The notes: generated from the letters alone by a model not told the origin. Counted from the first letter of the stretch, positions 1 to 8,479 are shown. The stretch is DNA of 64,000 bases from CAHJXG01 sp965277495 (GCA_965277495.1 OZ255824.1:3348001-3412000), one strand, 5' to 3'. Numbers and translations: made by a program.

Positions 1-616
1 CCATGTCGGCGAATAGGCGATGCAGGGCATGGAGGTATGGTACGGATGCCGGGTGCGCACAGGCAGCGCGGGCGATAGCCTCCCTGAGTGCGCCTACCCC
101 GTCCGGATTGGCTGCCTGCCATTGGCTTTCGAACCAGTGCATGAGGAAGCCGAGCTCGTCGGCGCTGTCGGTGGCCTGGGTGAACCCAAGATGTTCCTGC
201 GGTGCTGTCCCAAGGCCGGCCGTCGTAACGGCGCAGTTTCCGACGACGGCGGCACACGGCATCGGGCCAGCACGCCGAAGGAGCATGGATTGACCCAAAG
301 GCAGCCGGGCAATGCGCACCTCCGCAGCAGCGACCTGCTTTTCAAGGGAGGCGGCCTGGGCGCGAAGGCGTAGGGCATTGCGCTGGCGCCGGTCGTGCGG
401 AGACCCGGCCAATCCCGCCGCAAAGTCCTGCCCTGCTCCCACCAGAAGGCGGACCGTAGCCGGCAGCACACGGGCGTTGAACAACGCGTCCGCCCCAAAC
501 AACGAAATTCGCTCAGTCGCCACGTCCATCGCACTCGCGCCCTGGGCTGAACGAAGCACGTCGATGACCCGGTCGTTGCCGGAATTGGCTATAATGCGCA
601 CGTAACAATCAATCAT
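1..616 (-). CDS. PLD-like domain / helicase-type protein, N-terminal part (runs off the left edge)
   Basis: An open minus-strand frame starts at ATG 616-614 and stays open for 205 codons to the window edge, so the gene is incomplete. The N-terminus has the pattern of proteins with an N-terminal phospholipase-D-like domain fused to a SNF2-type helicase: a stretch like DVATERISLFGADAL followed by a hydrophobic strand (VRLLVGAGQDF). I see no HKD catalytic motif and no helicase motifs in the visible part, so the function rests on weak resemblance. The gene sits at the edge of a defence-rich island, where such helicases are common. The open frame is well supported by its coherent amino-acid composition; the family call is tentative. 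It could equally be another large defence or mobile-element protein. Confidence 0.5.
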   Translation of the reverse strand, partial: MIDCYVRIIANSGNDRVIDVLRSAQGASAMDVATERISLFGADALFNARVLPATVRLLVGAGQDFAAGLAGSPHDRRQRNALRLRAQAASLEKQVAAAEVRIARLPLGQSMLLRRAGPMPCAAVVGNCAVTTAGLGTAPQEHLGFTQATDSADELGFLMHWFESQWQAANPDGVGALREAIARAACAHPASVPYLHALHRLFADM

Positions 617-1073
617 GCTTTTGGGTTGTAAGTATAGGGTGTCCTACGCGATGATTTTCCGATGCACCCAACAGATTGTAGCTGGCCAGCTCGGGTTTTT
701 GAAGTGAACCCCTGACGTGGACAGGGTTTTGAGACCGCCTGTTAGGCTTCTCAAATGACAATCGACGCTCTGTCCTGAGCATCACCTCGGCAGGCTATGA
801 TCCTAAACGCCGAGAACTGGTAACTTTGTAAGGGCGGGCGGCCTTCGGCCGTACCACCACGACGACGCCGACGGTCGGGGCAATCAGCCGCACAAGGCTC
901 AACGCTGGCATGGTTTGTCCGCTCGCTGGTTGTCCCGCGTACGAGAGCACGGGTTTCGAGGCTGGCGCAACATGGTGCCCCTCACATTCGCAAACCGGCG
1001 CGATTCCTGTAGCTTCTGCAACGACGATTTGTTGATGCGGTAAACTTCCGGCCGGCTCTGGTGAAGCTCCATC
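617..1073. other. 457-bp intergenic region, possible lone insertion-sequence end
   Basis: I see no convincing gene. Around 705-723 the sequence TGAACCCCTGACGTGGACA resembles the terminal repeat of the IS3-family element at 12062 (13 of 19 positions match by eye). It may be a solitary leftover end of a related element, but no transposase remains. Confidence 0.3.
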
Positions 1074-1628
1074 ATGAGCAAATCACAGCCCCCGCCCCCA
1101 CCGACCCTCTCCCCCTTTCAGCAGGAGCAGACCGCCACCCTGGTCCGCTCCGTCCGCGCGCGCCTGCTCGCCGACGACCCGGACCTCGCCGACGATCCGG
1201 ATTTGTGGCGTGACACGCTCGACGGCGAGAGCGACGCGGTCGACCTGATCCGCAACCTCGTCCGCGCCAGCATCGATGCCGACCTCCTCGCCGAAGCCGC
1301 CCGCAAGCGCCAGGCCGAGATCGCCGGCCGAGCCGAACGCGCCGAGCGCCGCAAGCAGGCGCTTCGCGCCGCCGCCTTCGCCCTCATCGACCTCGCCGGC
1401 ATTACGCGCCTGCCCGAGCCCGACTTCCTCGCCCGCATCCAGGCCGGGCAGCCGCACCTCGGCGACCTCGACGCCGACGCTCTCCCCACTGACTACGTCG
1501 AGGTGGAAGTCACCGTCACGCGCCGGCCGCTCAAGGACCGTCTGCTCGCCGACCTCAAGGCCGGCCAGGCGATCCCGGGCGCCGCACTGCTGCCGGGCAT
1601 GCCCTTCCTCGTCGTCACCCGCAAGTAG
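1074..1628 (+). CDS. Phage Gp157-like (siphovirus Gp157 family) protein
   Basis: This 184-residue protein has a Pro-rich start, a long charged helical middle (about residues 60-115, rich in Ala, Glu and Arg, probably coiled coil) and a short beta-type tail. The tail carries the Gp157 family ending: TDYVEVEVTVTRRPLKD, then a Lys-Ala-Gly-x-x-Ile-Pro-Gly-Ala block and a terminal hydrophobic strand. Gp157 proteins are phage-encoded, occur beside single-strand annealing proteins and have been linked to phage resistance; their biochemical role is not settled. The gene lies 9 bp before a RecT gene on the same strand, which is the usual company for this family. The start is the ATG at 1074; no strong ribosome binding site is visible. 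Confidence 0.72.
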   Translation: MSKSQPPPPPTLSPFQQEQTATLVRSVRARLLADDPDLADDPDLWRDTLDGESDAVDLIRNLVRASIDADLLAEAARKRQAEIAGRAERAERRKQALRAAAFALIDLAGITRLPEPDFLARIQAGQPHLGDLDADALPTDYVEVEVTVTRRPLKDRLLADLKAGQAIPGAALLPGMPFLVVTRK

Positions 1629-1637
1629 GACCACCCC

Positions 1638-2534
1638 ATGACCGCCCTCACCAAGGTCCCATCCCCCGCGAGCGCCAGCGCCGGCTACGCCCCCGTACTC
1701 GCCCCCACGTCCTTCGGCGAACTCGTGCAGTTCTCCGAGTTGGCGGCCAAGTCGCAGCTTGTGCCGAAGGAGTACCGCAACCAGCCGGCGGACATCATGC
1801 TGGCCGTGCAGTTGGGCAGCGAGGTCGGTTTGCGTCCGATGCAGGCACTGCAAAACATCGCCGTCATCAACGGCCGGCCATGCGTCTGGGGCGACGCCCT
1901 GCCGGGTTTGTGCAAAGCCAGCCCCGTCTACGAGGACATCATCGAGACCTGGGAGAACCCGGACGACCCGGACCGCCTCACCGCTGTCTGCACCGCCAAG
2001 CGCCACGGCTCCACGCCGGTCACCGCGCGCTTTTCCACCATGGACGCCAAGCGCGCCGGTCTCTGGACCAAGCCCGGCCCGTGGCAAACCTATCCACGCC
2101 GCATGCTCCAGATGCGCGCCCGCAGCTTCGCGCTCCGCGACGCCTTCCCCAACGTGCTCAAGGGCCTGATCGCCGTGGAAGAGGCGCTGGACAACCTCAC
2201 CGGCGCCGACCAGCTGCCGCCCACGATCGACGCCACCGCCGAGCCGGCCACGCCGCCGCTGACACCACCAGCACCGTCGCCGACGCCACCCCGGGTTTAT
2301 CCGCTGACTACTCGGCAGGGCACGACGACGTTCCAGACCGGCGCGGAATGGCTGGCCATCTGGGCGAAGCTCGTCCGCGGCTGCAAGGCCGCCGACGCGC
2401 TCGACAAGCTTCAGGCTGCCCGCGCCACAAACCAGGCGCACATCGACGCCATCGCCGCCTTCGATCCGGAGCCGGCCGCCACCCTCAACGCCGAACTCGA
2501 TCGCGCCCTCGACCCGACCCGCGAGCGCACATGA
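1638..2534 (+). CDS. recT: RecT-family single-strand annealing recombinase
   Basis: The 298-residue product matches the RecT/phage recombinase family across residues 15-190. Recognisable blocks are QFSELAAKSQLVPKEY, ADIMLAVQLGSEVGLRPMQA, a GRPCVWGDAL block and YPRRMLQMRARSFALRDAF near residue 160. RecT proteins bind single-stranded DNA and pair complementary strands, normally with a partner exonuclease in phage or mobile-element recombination. No exonuclease gene is seen here. The C-terminal third is Pro-rich and then helical and looks lineage-specific. The gene follows the Gp157-like gene by 9 bp and its stop overlaps the start of the next gene by 4 bp (ATGA at 2531), so the three probably form one operon from a phage or integrative element. 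Confidence 0.85.
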   Translation: MTALTKVPSPASASAGYAPVLAPTSFGELVQFSELAAKSQLVPKEYRNQPADIMLAVQLGSEVGLRPMQALQNIAVINGRPCVWGDALPGLCKASPVYEDIIETWENPDDPDRLTAVCTAKRHGSTPVTARFSTMDAKRAGLWTKPGPWQTYPRRMLQMRARSFALRDAFPNVLKGLIAVEEALDNLTGADQLPPTIDATAEPATPPLTPPAPSPTPPRVYPLTTRQGTTTFQTGAEWLAIWAKLVRGCKAADALDKLQAARATNQAHIDAIAAFDPEPAATLNAELDRALDPTRERT

Positions 2535-3134
2535 GACGCCGCCGGGCCGGGGCCACAGCTCCACTCATTACGCCCGAACCGACGAAGCGGCCGTCCCGAC
2601 CGCTCGACGAGGCCGAGGCTATCCTTCGCGATGTCGAGGGAGCGGCGGCGCTGCACGAACTCTGGGCAATGGCCGCGCGGAACAAGCGGTCACAGGCCCG
2701 GAGCGGCTCGACACGACCACCTCCCTCCCTCCCTCGCTCCGCTGCTCGGCATCTTCTGGTTTGTTCGCGACCAGCGCGACCGCACACAGCTCCTCGGCCA
2801 CACCTGCCCGCTCACGGCCGCCGAGGAGTATGGCGACTGCCTGACCTGTCCGGCCGGCCACTGCGAAACTTGGGCAGCCTGGCGGCGTGGCCGGCCCAAG
2901 CCGCCCATACCCGCGCTCGCGCCCTTGCTTGCCATCCACGAATATGAGGCCTGGCCCCGGGGCCGCATTGTCTTCCACCGGTTCACCGACCGCTTCATCC
3001 TCTACGTCGATCGCCAACTGCTCGCAAAGCGGCGCCTGGCGCAGATCACGGCCCACTTCCACCTACCGCCTGCGCGCACGATCGTCCGCACCGACGCGCA
3101 CTACCGCAGCACACAGTCGATTGGGCGCCCATGA
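2531..3134 (+). pseudogene. Hypothetical gene broken by a frameshift in a CTCC repeat
   Basis: A frame begins at ATG 2531, overlapping the recT stop by 4 bp, and reads coherent protein (LDEAEAILRDVEGAAALHEL and onward) until about 2735. From there the protein-like sequence continues in another frame to the stop at 3134, with a Cys-containing block (LTAAEEYGDCLTCPAGHCET) and a conserved-looking end (RFTDRFILYVDRQLLAKRR). The switch point coincides with a CTCC tetranucleotide tract; gain of one 4-bp unit would cause exactly this shift. I do not recognise the family. The gene may be non-functional, or switched on and off by repeat-length change, though the tract is short for that. It could also be a sequencing error. 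Confidence 0.5.
2721..2735 (+). repeat. CTCC tetranucleotide tract at the frameshift
   Basis: Three full CTCC units plus CTC lie exactly where the coding signal of the surrounding hypothetical gene changes frame. One extra or two missing units would explain the shift. Confidence 0.6.
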
Positions 3135-3553
3135 TGCGGCTTGCCATGATCTTGCCCCGGCTACTCCTGTAATCGATGCGTCAAATGGGAGAACCTCCAC
3201 CCAAACAGGCAAAACAGCTAAATCCGAAAAACCGGCCTACTCGCCGGGGCTAACACTTGGAAAAACGACGGCCAAAATGACGGCCTTTTCGCCGGATGCC
3301 GTATTCGAGCGCCCCAGCGAGCTCTAACAGAGACTACAGCTCAAGCTCACCGGACAGTCAGCTTTTTGGCGAGAAGCTTCAGTTTCGGACGCTCGCGGAC
3401 CGGCATACGGCCAGCTGTCGATTTGCCGCTCGCACGACCTCTTGCGAAACAATTGCGAGGGCATGTGAGACGTGTAACGCGGCCCAACTTTGAGGCCGCC
3501 TCGAACTTGCCTATATGTAGCCTATAAGTTACAGTAGGACGGTCGGGGAGAGT
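3135..3553. other. 419-bp intergenic region before the PRTase-SLOG cassette
   Basis: No gene is supported. Just before the next gene the sequence is locally AT-rich and contains two copies of CCTATA (in CCTATATGTAGCCTATAAG, about 3509-3527). This could be a promoter or an operator for the HTH protein encoded downstream. A GGGGAG ribosome binding site precedes ATG 3554. Confidence 0.3.
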
Positions 3554-4147
3554 ATGACGATCGTCAAGATACATCCGCAGCGGATCGTGGGCCGTTGGAA
3601 GTCAGGCGTAGCGCTTGACCTCCACACCACAAGTAGCGCGCCAATCGGCTATAACGAATTCGGGCATATGCAGTTTGAGACGGTGCGCCCGGAGATCGCA
3701 GAACATTTGTTCCGCCTCAAGAATCGCGCTGATCGGGCCTCAGCCGAACCTATTATCGAGGCGGCAGCCAACTTCCTCAAAGCCCACCGCCACAAACTCG
3801 ATATTCTTATTCCAGTGCCGCCGTCGTCTCAGCGCGCGCTCCAGCCCGTCATCGTTCTCGCCGAGGGGATCGGCAAGATATTGAAGCTTCCCGTCGTCTC
3901 CTGCATCACCACGACGCGACCGACTGCCCAGCTCAAGAACATCACAGATCCCCAGGAGCGCAAGAAGCACGTCGAGGGCCTCTACGCCATCGATCCAAAA
4001 GAGACAGGCGGGAAGAATATCCTACTCTTCGACGACCTCTTCCGATCGGGCTCTACAATGAATGCGATCACCGACCTCCTCCTCGGCAACGGCAAGGCCT
4101 CAAGCGTCCGCGCTCTCACTGTCACGAAGACCCGGAGCAACCAATGA
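3554..4147 (+). CDS. ComF-like phosphoribosyltransferase
   Basis: The 197-residue product is a type I phosphoribosyltransferase-fold protein. The PRPP-binding loop is visible near residue 157 (ILLFDDLFRSGSTMNAI), preceded by a hydrophobic strand and LIPVPPSSQRALQPV near residue 95. This spacing matches the ComF/GntX-like branch. Such enzymes transfer or release ribose-5-phosphate on a base or nucleotide; the substrate here cannot be told. Its stop overlaps the start of the SLOG-HTH gene by 4 bp (ATGA), so the two are almost certainly translated together. Pairing of PRTases with SLOG nucleotide-binding proteins has been predicted for nucleotide-based conflict systems, and the next operon is CBASS. 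A defence role is therefore inferred, not shown. The ribosome binding site GGGGAG sits just before ATG 3554. Confidence 0.75.
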   Translation: MTIVKIHPQRIVGRWKSGVALDLHTTSSAPIGYNEFGHMQFETVRPEIAEHLFRLKNRADRASAEPIIEAAANFLKAHRHKLDILIPVPPSSQRALQPVIVLAEGIGKILKLPVVSCITTTRPTAQLKNITDPQERKKHVEGLYAIDPKETGGKNILLFDDLFRSGSTMNAITDLLLGNGKASSVRALTVTKTRSNQ

Positions 4148-5079
4148 ATACGATCTTTATCGGCGGCTCGCGACATGTGTCCCGTCTACCTACGGAGGTT
4201 AGGAAGCGCCTCGATAATGTCGTCGCGAGCGGGCATCAAGTCATTGTCGGAGACGCCAATGGCGCCGACAAAGCCGTTCAAAAGCATTTCCTGGATGCCC
4301 ATTATGACAAGGTAACAGTATACTGTTCCGGCCGGACACCGCGCAACAATCTTGGCACCTGGCGCACGCATCGGGTCGACGTGCCCACGAGCACCAAAGG
4401 CTTCCAATTCTATGCGGCCAAGGATCGTCAGATGGCTCGCGAGGCCGATTTTGGCTTGATGATATGGGACGGCAAAAGTCCCGGAACAGTGCTCAACGTT
4501 CTGCGCCTCGTCCAGGCCGGCAAGGTTTCCGTGCTCTTCAGCGTCCCTGACAAGGGCGCCATCAACATTAAGTCGACTGACCAATGGCGCTCTTTCCAAC
4601 AGACCTTCAGCGTGGATCTGCGCGCCGACCTGAAGGAGCGGGCGACGCCAGAGGAATGGGCGCTGGTCGATAACAACTCACAGCAGAACCTCTTTCCCTC
4701 GATCGAACCAAAGGCGCCGACCGAACCGATTTCCGAACCTCACGAAGCGGCTGTAAGCGGCCCCGCTCTCGCTGACCCGATCCTGTTTTTGAACGGAGCG
4801 TTAGCGTCGGGCGACGCGGCCAGGATCGTCGAGACACTGGGTGCGATCGCGCGCGGCCGTGGCATGAGCCAAGTCGCCCGCGAAACCGGGCTTGCCCGCG
4901 AGAGCCTCTATCGCTCGCTCGACGCCGCTGGAAATCCCGAGTTCTCGACCGTGATGAAGGTGTTGACTTCCATGGGTTTGCACCTCGAGGTCCGAGCCCG
5001 GTCTGCGGCGGAAGTTGCAGCCGATCAAGTTGAGCCTAACCATTCCGGAAAGCCAGTTCCTGGCGGGGTGGTCGCATAA
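4144..5079 (+). CDS. SLOG-domain protein fused to a HigA/COG3636-type antidote HTH domain
   Basis: Two parts are visible in this 311-residue protein. Residues 1-150 form a SLOG (DprA/YspA-like) Rossmann-type domain: a start strand with IFIGGSR, then GDANGADKAVQKHF near residue 38, and an acidic DFGLMIWDGKSPGTVLNV block near residue 100. Residues 215-290 match the putative addiction-module antidote family: LASGDAARIVETLGAIARGR, then VARETGLARESLYRSL, then FSTVMKVLTSMGLHLEV. SLOG domains bind nucleotides or nucleotide-derived ligands; the HTH part binds DNA and usually autoregulates. A ligand-sensing repressor or antitoxin is one reading. The gene overlaps the PRTase gene by 4 bp and is convergent with the CBASS effector, separated by about 80 bp. 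The fusion is unusual; no toxin other than the PRTase is adjacent. Confidence 0.72.
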   Translation: MNTIFIGGSRHVSRLPTEVRKRLDNVVASGHQVIVGDANGADKAVQKHFLDAHYDKVTVYCSGRTPRNNLGTWRTHRVDVPTSTKGFQFYAAKDRQMAREADFGLMIWDGKSPGTVLNVLRLVQAGKVSVLFSVPDKGAINIKSTDQWRSFQQTFSVDLRADLKERATPEEWALVDNNSQQNLFPSIEPKAPTEPISEPHEAAVSGPALADPILFLNGALASGDAARIVETLGAIARGRGMSQVARETGLARESLYRSLDAAGNPEFSTVMKVLTSMGLHLEVRARSAAEVAADQVEPNHSGKPVPGGVVA

Positions 5080-6055
5080 AGCTTCTCTTGGCCGAATTCA
5101 ACTGGAATGGGCCCGGCGGTCCCCACGTCGACCGAGATAAAGACCTTGCGCTTCGTATTCATACGATGAGCGGCTCTGCCGGTACCAGGGGCGGGCGGGT
5201 GCGAATCGCCTTCCAGTGCTCGCGGAATGCGCGCCGCCTGTCTTCCACGGTCCCCGTCGTCACCCAGCGCAATCCCGAGAAGGTGGTGATGTCGAAGGGC
5301 GTGCTACCGTCTTCCATGGCGGTCACCATCGTCGGAAGGCTGCGGCCGAGCGCATACCCCAGTTCGATGAGGCAGTTTGGGCGTGAGCCCGTGAGATCGG
5401 CGATCACCACGCTGCTGCGGTGGAGCTTTGCGAAGATCTCCTCGTCAATGCGGGCGTGCCGATAGGCCTGGCGCCCGTCTACCACGACGAGACGGTAGCC
5501 GAGCTCATCCTCGATGATCGGCTGGACCACCACATCGAAAAAGTTCTGCACGTCCGCGAACTCCGGCAAGTCGGAGTTGAGCAGGCGCACGGCGAAAGCT
5601 CGAGGGCGCTCCAGGGCTTCGAGGAACTCGACCAGCTCGTTTACCCGATCCTGTATCGATTGCCGCGCCGGGAAGCGGATGCGGTTGATCCAGCTATGCG
5701 GGTCACCACCGTCCGCGACCTGGAACAACCGACGCGTTTGATGGCTAGCAAGGCCAAAAGCATAGAGGCGACGCGCGCCCGTGTTTTCCGGGCAAAGCGC
5801 CAGGTTCAGCGGAACGATCGGCTTGCCTGCGTCGTGGTACAAGTTGGCGAGAAACAGCACTCCCTCAGTGCCACCAAGTGCCACGAGGATATCGCCGAAG
5901 CGGGCTTGCGCCTCCATCCGCTTGCTGTTCATGTTCCAGTGCGCGGCATTCTCAATATGGACGAGCGAGGTATTGCCGCGCAGCTCGTCCCAGAGCGCCT
6001 CGAACTCACCCGGGATCTGATCCTCGCTTTTGTGGTGCTGGACCGCAACCGCTAG

Positions 6056-6065
6056 CGGCCCCGGC
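6056..6065 (+). repeat. Left copy of 10-bp target-site duplication
   Basis: CGGCCCCGGC directly abuts the left inverted repeat of the ISAs1 element and is identical to the copy at 7311-7320. A duplication of 8-10 bp is typical for this family. Confidence 0.95.
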
Positions 6066-7310
6066 CAGGGCAATCGCTTGAACGGTTCGGGGATTTTGTC
6101 GCGGTCTGAAGTCTGATTCATAGGGGACCTCTCGTTGAGGAGGTTTCCCGATGTCCGGTGCATCGCTGATCGAACACTTTGCTGCGTTGGAGGACCCGCG
6201 CCAGGCCTGGAAGGTTCTGTTTCCGTTGCCGGAAGTCCTTCTGTTGGTGCTGTGCGGCACGCTGGCCGGGGCTGAGGATTTCGTGGAGATCAGGCGCTGG
6301 GGTCAGATGCACCAGGACTTCCTCCGCCGCCTGCTGCCCTACAAGGCCGGGATCCCCAGCCACGACACCCTGAACGACATCATCAACGCCATCGACGGGA
6401 CGCTCTTTGCCCAGTGTTTCACCGCCTGGGTCGAGGGCTTGCGCGAGCCAGCCCCGGCCAGCACCGCCCCCGAGATCGTCGCCATCGACGGCAAGACCTC
6501 GCGACGCACGCATGACCGCAGCAAGGACCGTGGGCCGCTGCACATGGTGTCCGCCTGGGCCAGCAGTCAGCGTCTCGTGCTCGGCCAGCAGGCGTGCGAG
6601 GCCAAGTCGAACGAGATCACCGCTATCCCGCTGCTGCTCGAACGCCTCGCCCTTACCGGCGCGCTCGTCACCATCGACGCCATGGGCACCCAGACCAAGA
6701 TCGCCCAAGCCATCCTCGACCGCGGCGGCGACTACCTGCTCGCGGTCAAAGACAACCAGCCCAGCCTGCACGACGAGATCAGGCGCTACCTCGACGACCC
6801 GGCTGCTATCATTCACAGCCGCTTCGAGACGACCGACGGCGACCACGGCCGGATCGAGGTCCGCCGTCATCGGATCAGCCACGACGTGGGCTGGCTGACC
6901 ACCGCACGGCGCTTCCCAGGCGAGCCGCGCTTCCCCGGCCTGCGCGCTATCGCGGTGGTCGAGGCTGAGGTCGAGCGCAACGGCAGCACAAGTCTGGAAC
7001 GGCGCTACTTCCTGTCTTCCATGCCACTCGAAGCCAAGCTGTTCGCCCACGCCGTGCGGTGCCACTGGCATGTCGAAAACCGCCTGCACTGGGTGCTCGA
7101 CGTCGTGTTCCACGAGGACCTCAACCGCCTGCGATCCGGCGCCGGGCCGCAAAACATGGCCACCGTCCGGCACATGGCGATGAACCTCCTGCGCCGGCCA
7201 AAGGACAAACATAGCCTCAAGGTCCGCCGGAAATCCGCCGCTTGGGATACCGCCTACCTCGAAGCTCTGCTCCGGCAATCAGCGTGATCGCCCTTCAAGC
7301 GATTGCCCTG
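6066..7310 (+). mobile_element. ISAs1-family insertion sequence, complete
   Basis: The element is 1245 bp long with near-perfect terminal inverted repeats: both ends start CAGGGCAATCGCTTGAA, then diverge. It holds one transposase gene and is flanked by identical 10-bp copies of the target. Perfect repeats, an intact transposase and a precise duplication point to a recent insertion. It has destroyed the CBASS effector gene. Confidence 0.95.
6151..7287 (+). CDS. ISAs1-family transposase
   Basis: The 378-residue protein is a full-length DDE-type transposase of the ISAs1 (H-repeat-associated) family. The N-terminus has the family opening (HFAALEDPRQAWKVLFPLPE). The first catalytic aspartate lies in IVAIDGKTSRRTHD near residue 113. 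The second is in VTIDAMGTQTKIA near residue 175, followed by GGDYLLAVKDNQPSLHDEI. The glutamate region is ENRLHWVLDVVFHEDLNRLR near residue 310. It fills the insertion sequence between the inverted repeats and should catalyse its movement. Nothing looks broken, so the element is probably still mobile. A GGAGG ribosome binding site lies a few bases before ATG 6151. Confidence 0.95.
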   Translation: MSGASLIEHFAALEDPRQAWKVLFPLPEVLLLVLCGTLAGAEDFVEIRRWGQMHQDFLRRLLPYKAGIPSHDTLNDIINAIDGTLFAQCFTAWVEGLREPAPASTAPEIVAIDGKTSRRTHDRSKDRGPLHMVSAWASSQRLVLGQQACEAKSNEITAIPLLLERLALTGALVTIDAMGTQTKIAQAILDRGGDYLLAVKDNQPSLHDEIRRYLDDPAAIIHSRFETTDGDHGRIEVRRHRISHDVGWLTTARRFPGEPRFPGLRAIAVVEAEVERNGSTSLERRYFLSSMPLEAKLFAHAVRCHWHVENRLHWVLDVVFHEDLNRLRSGAGPQNMATVRHMAMNLLRRPKDKHSLKVRRKSAAWDTAYLEALLRQSA

Positions 7311-7320
7311 CGGCCCCGGC
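7311..7320 (+). repeat. Right copy of 10-bp target-site duplication
   Basis: CGGCCCCGGC follows the right inverted repeat of the ISAs1 element and matches 6056-6065 exactly. Confidence 0.95.
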
Positions 7321-7582
7321 GCATCGGCCGGGCGCAGGGCAAGGTTGTCGCGTATCGTCTGCCAGACTAGCCAATCGAAGCAGATGGGCAGGCCGTCGCA
7401 CTTACGCTTTGGCTCGGCGTCGACTGGTACGACGAAGTTCGCGCCGCGCTTCATCAGCGCCTTGACGAGGCTGACGACCAGCTCGCGGGCGCACCTGACC
7501 TCCTCCGCGGAGGCGACAGCGAGGTCATCGACATTGCTGCCCGCGATATGGACGCGGCGGCCGAACAGGGGCGAACGCGCCA

Positions 7583-8479
7583 TCATTTGTCCTCCATGAC
7601 GGGTGATGCTTTGATGGACGAGGCAACGCTGTAGAGATGGTCGAAGCGAAGCGCGTCCTTCGGATAGGCCTTGGCCAGCGCGGCCGGATAAAGCCGGGTA
7701 CGGATGTCGGAGTAGGTCCAGCCCGGCTGGCCACCGCACGCGCTCGTCGCGGTCACGAGCTGGCTAATCTGGGCAGGGCTGAGCGAAAGCGCCGACAAGT
7801 CCATGGTGAAGAGCTGCCGCCGTTCCTCGTCCAAGGGACGCCGGAACTCCTCGATGATCGCGGCCCGCCGATGCAGGGCCGCGTCAAGTGCGGCAAGCCG
7901 GTTGGTACAGAGGAAAACGATGATCCGGCCGCCATATTGGCGCAGATCGTCGATGCACTGGATAAGCGTGTTCACGGCCACCTTGTCCTCATGGTGGCTG
8001 TGCTGCTGCGTGCGCGCGGCGGCAAGGCTGTCGCCCTCATCGATGACAAGTATAGCGCGCCGATGCTTGCCTGCCGACTGGACAACCTTCCGAAATGCTT
8101 CGACGATAAGCGTTCCCATTTCGCCGACCATACCGCTGCCGCGAACCCGATTGCTGAGCTTGAAAAGGATCGAGTCCTCGCTCTTCGCTTCGGCGACCAA
8201 CCGGTTCGCAATGCACTCGGCCATGGCCGTTTTGCCCGTGCCGACGTCACCATGGAAGATGACCAGGGGGTATTGCTCTGCAACGAGATCGCAGAGCGCC
8301 AGCTTGCCACCGTGGTGCTGCTTGTTCCAGGCGGCGAGCTGGCCGACGTTCAAAAGCAGGCGCAGCTGATCGTGCACTCGGACGTAGCGTGCATCGAACC
8401 CGAGCAACGCCTTCTCGCGCCGGGCGAGCCCATTATCGGGAAGAGGAGTTTCGGTGTCGAAGATTGATGGCTGGCTCAC
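7583..8479 (-). CDS. cap6: TRIP13-like AAA+ ATPase of type III CBASS
   Basis: A AAA+ ATPase of about 298 residues. Walker A is GDVGTGKT (residues 77-84), Walker B is LVIDEGDS (about 144-151), and sensor/arginine-finger regions follow (VFLCTNR, HRRAAIIEEFRRP). It resembles Trip13/Pch2 proteins that remodel HORMA domains. In type III CBASS the family disassembles the HORMA-CD-NTase complex and keeps the system off until infection. I place the start at GTG 8479, which overlaps the HORMA stop in GTGA; an upstream TTG at 8488 is in frame but less likely. The stop overlaps the effector start in ATGA. All four genes are tightly coupled, as expected for one operon. Confidence 0.9.
   Translation of the reverse strand: MSQPSIFDTETPLPDNGLARREKALLGFDARYVRVHDQLRLLLNVGQLAAWNKQHHGGKLALCDLVAEQYPLVIFHGDVGTGKTAMAECIANRLVAEAKSEDSILFKLSNRVRGSGMVGEMGTLIVEAFRKVVQSAGKHRRAILVIDEGDSLAAARTQQHSHHEDKVAVNTLIQCIDDLRQYGGRIIVFLCTNRLAALDAALHRRAAIIEEFRRPLDEERRQLFTMDLSALSLSPAQISQLVTATSACGGQPGWTYSDIRTRLYPAALAKAYPKDALRFDHLYSVASSIKASPVMEDK

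Larger units (their letters stand above)
5159..7586 (-). pseudogene. CBASS effector, SLOG/STALD plus TIR/deoxyribosyltransferase-like domain, split by ISAs1 element
   Basis: The gene starts at ATG 7586, sharing ATGA with the stop of the TRIP13 gene, and runs on the minus strand to TGA 5159. An insertion element (6066-7310) cuts it after codon 92. Removing the element and one 10-bp duplication rejoins the frame exactly, giving 390 codons; the junction reads LRPADAPGPLAVAVQHH. Residues 1 to about 180 match the STALD branch of SLOG domains (FGRRVHIAGSN, then FLANLYHDAGKPIVPLNL). The C-terminal part has a nucleoside deoxyribosyltransferase/TIR-like block (SSVVIADLTGSRPNCLIELG, with the ELGYA glutamate). 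Such domains act on NAD or nucleotides, so NAD depletion on cyclic-nucleotide sensing is the inferred role. The effector is probably inactive now, although the C-terminal half remains open from within the element. Confidence 0.85.

Noticed and set aside
1083..2564. A 493-codon minus-strand frame over the Gp157-like and recT genes
   Set aside because: Low-complexity Gly/Arg/Val composition and no motif; the plus-strand genes are clear.
7254..7739. The 161-codon frame including the 5' part of the effector as a complete gene
   Set aside because: Its start lies inside the TRIP13 gene in another frame and its end reads into the insertion element. Only 7586-7311 is real effector sequence.
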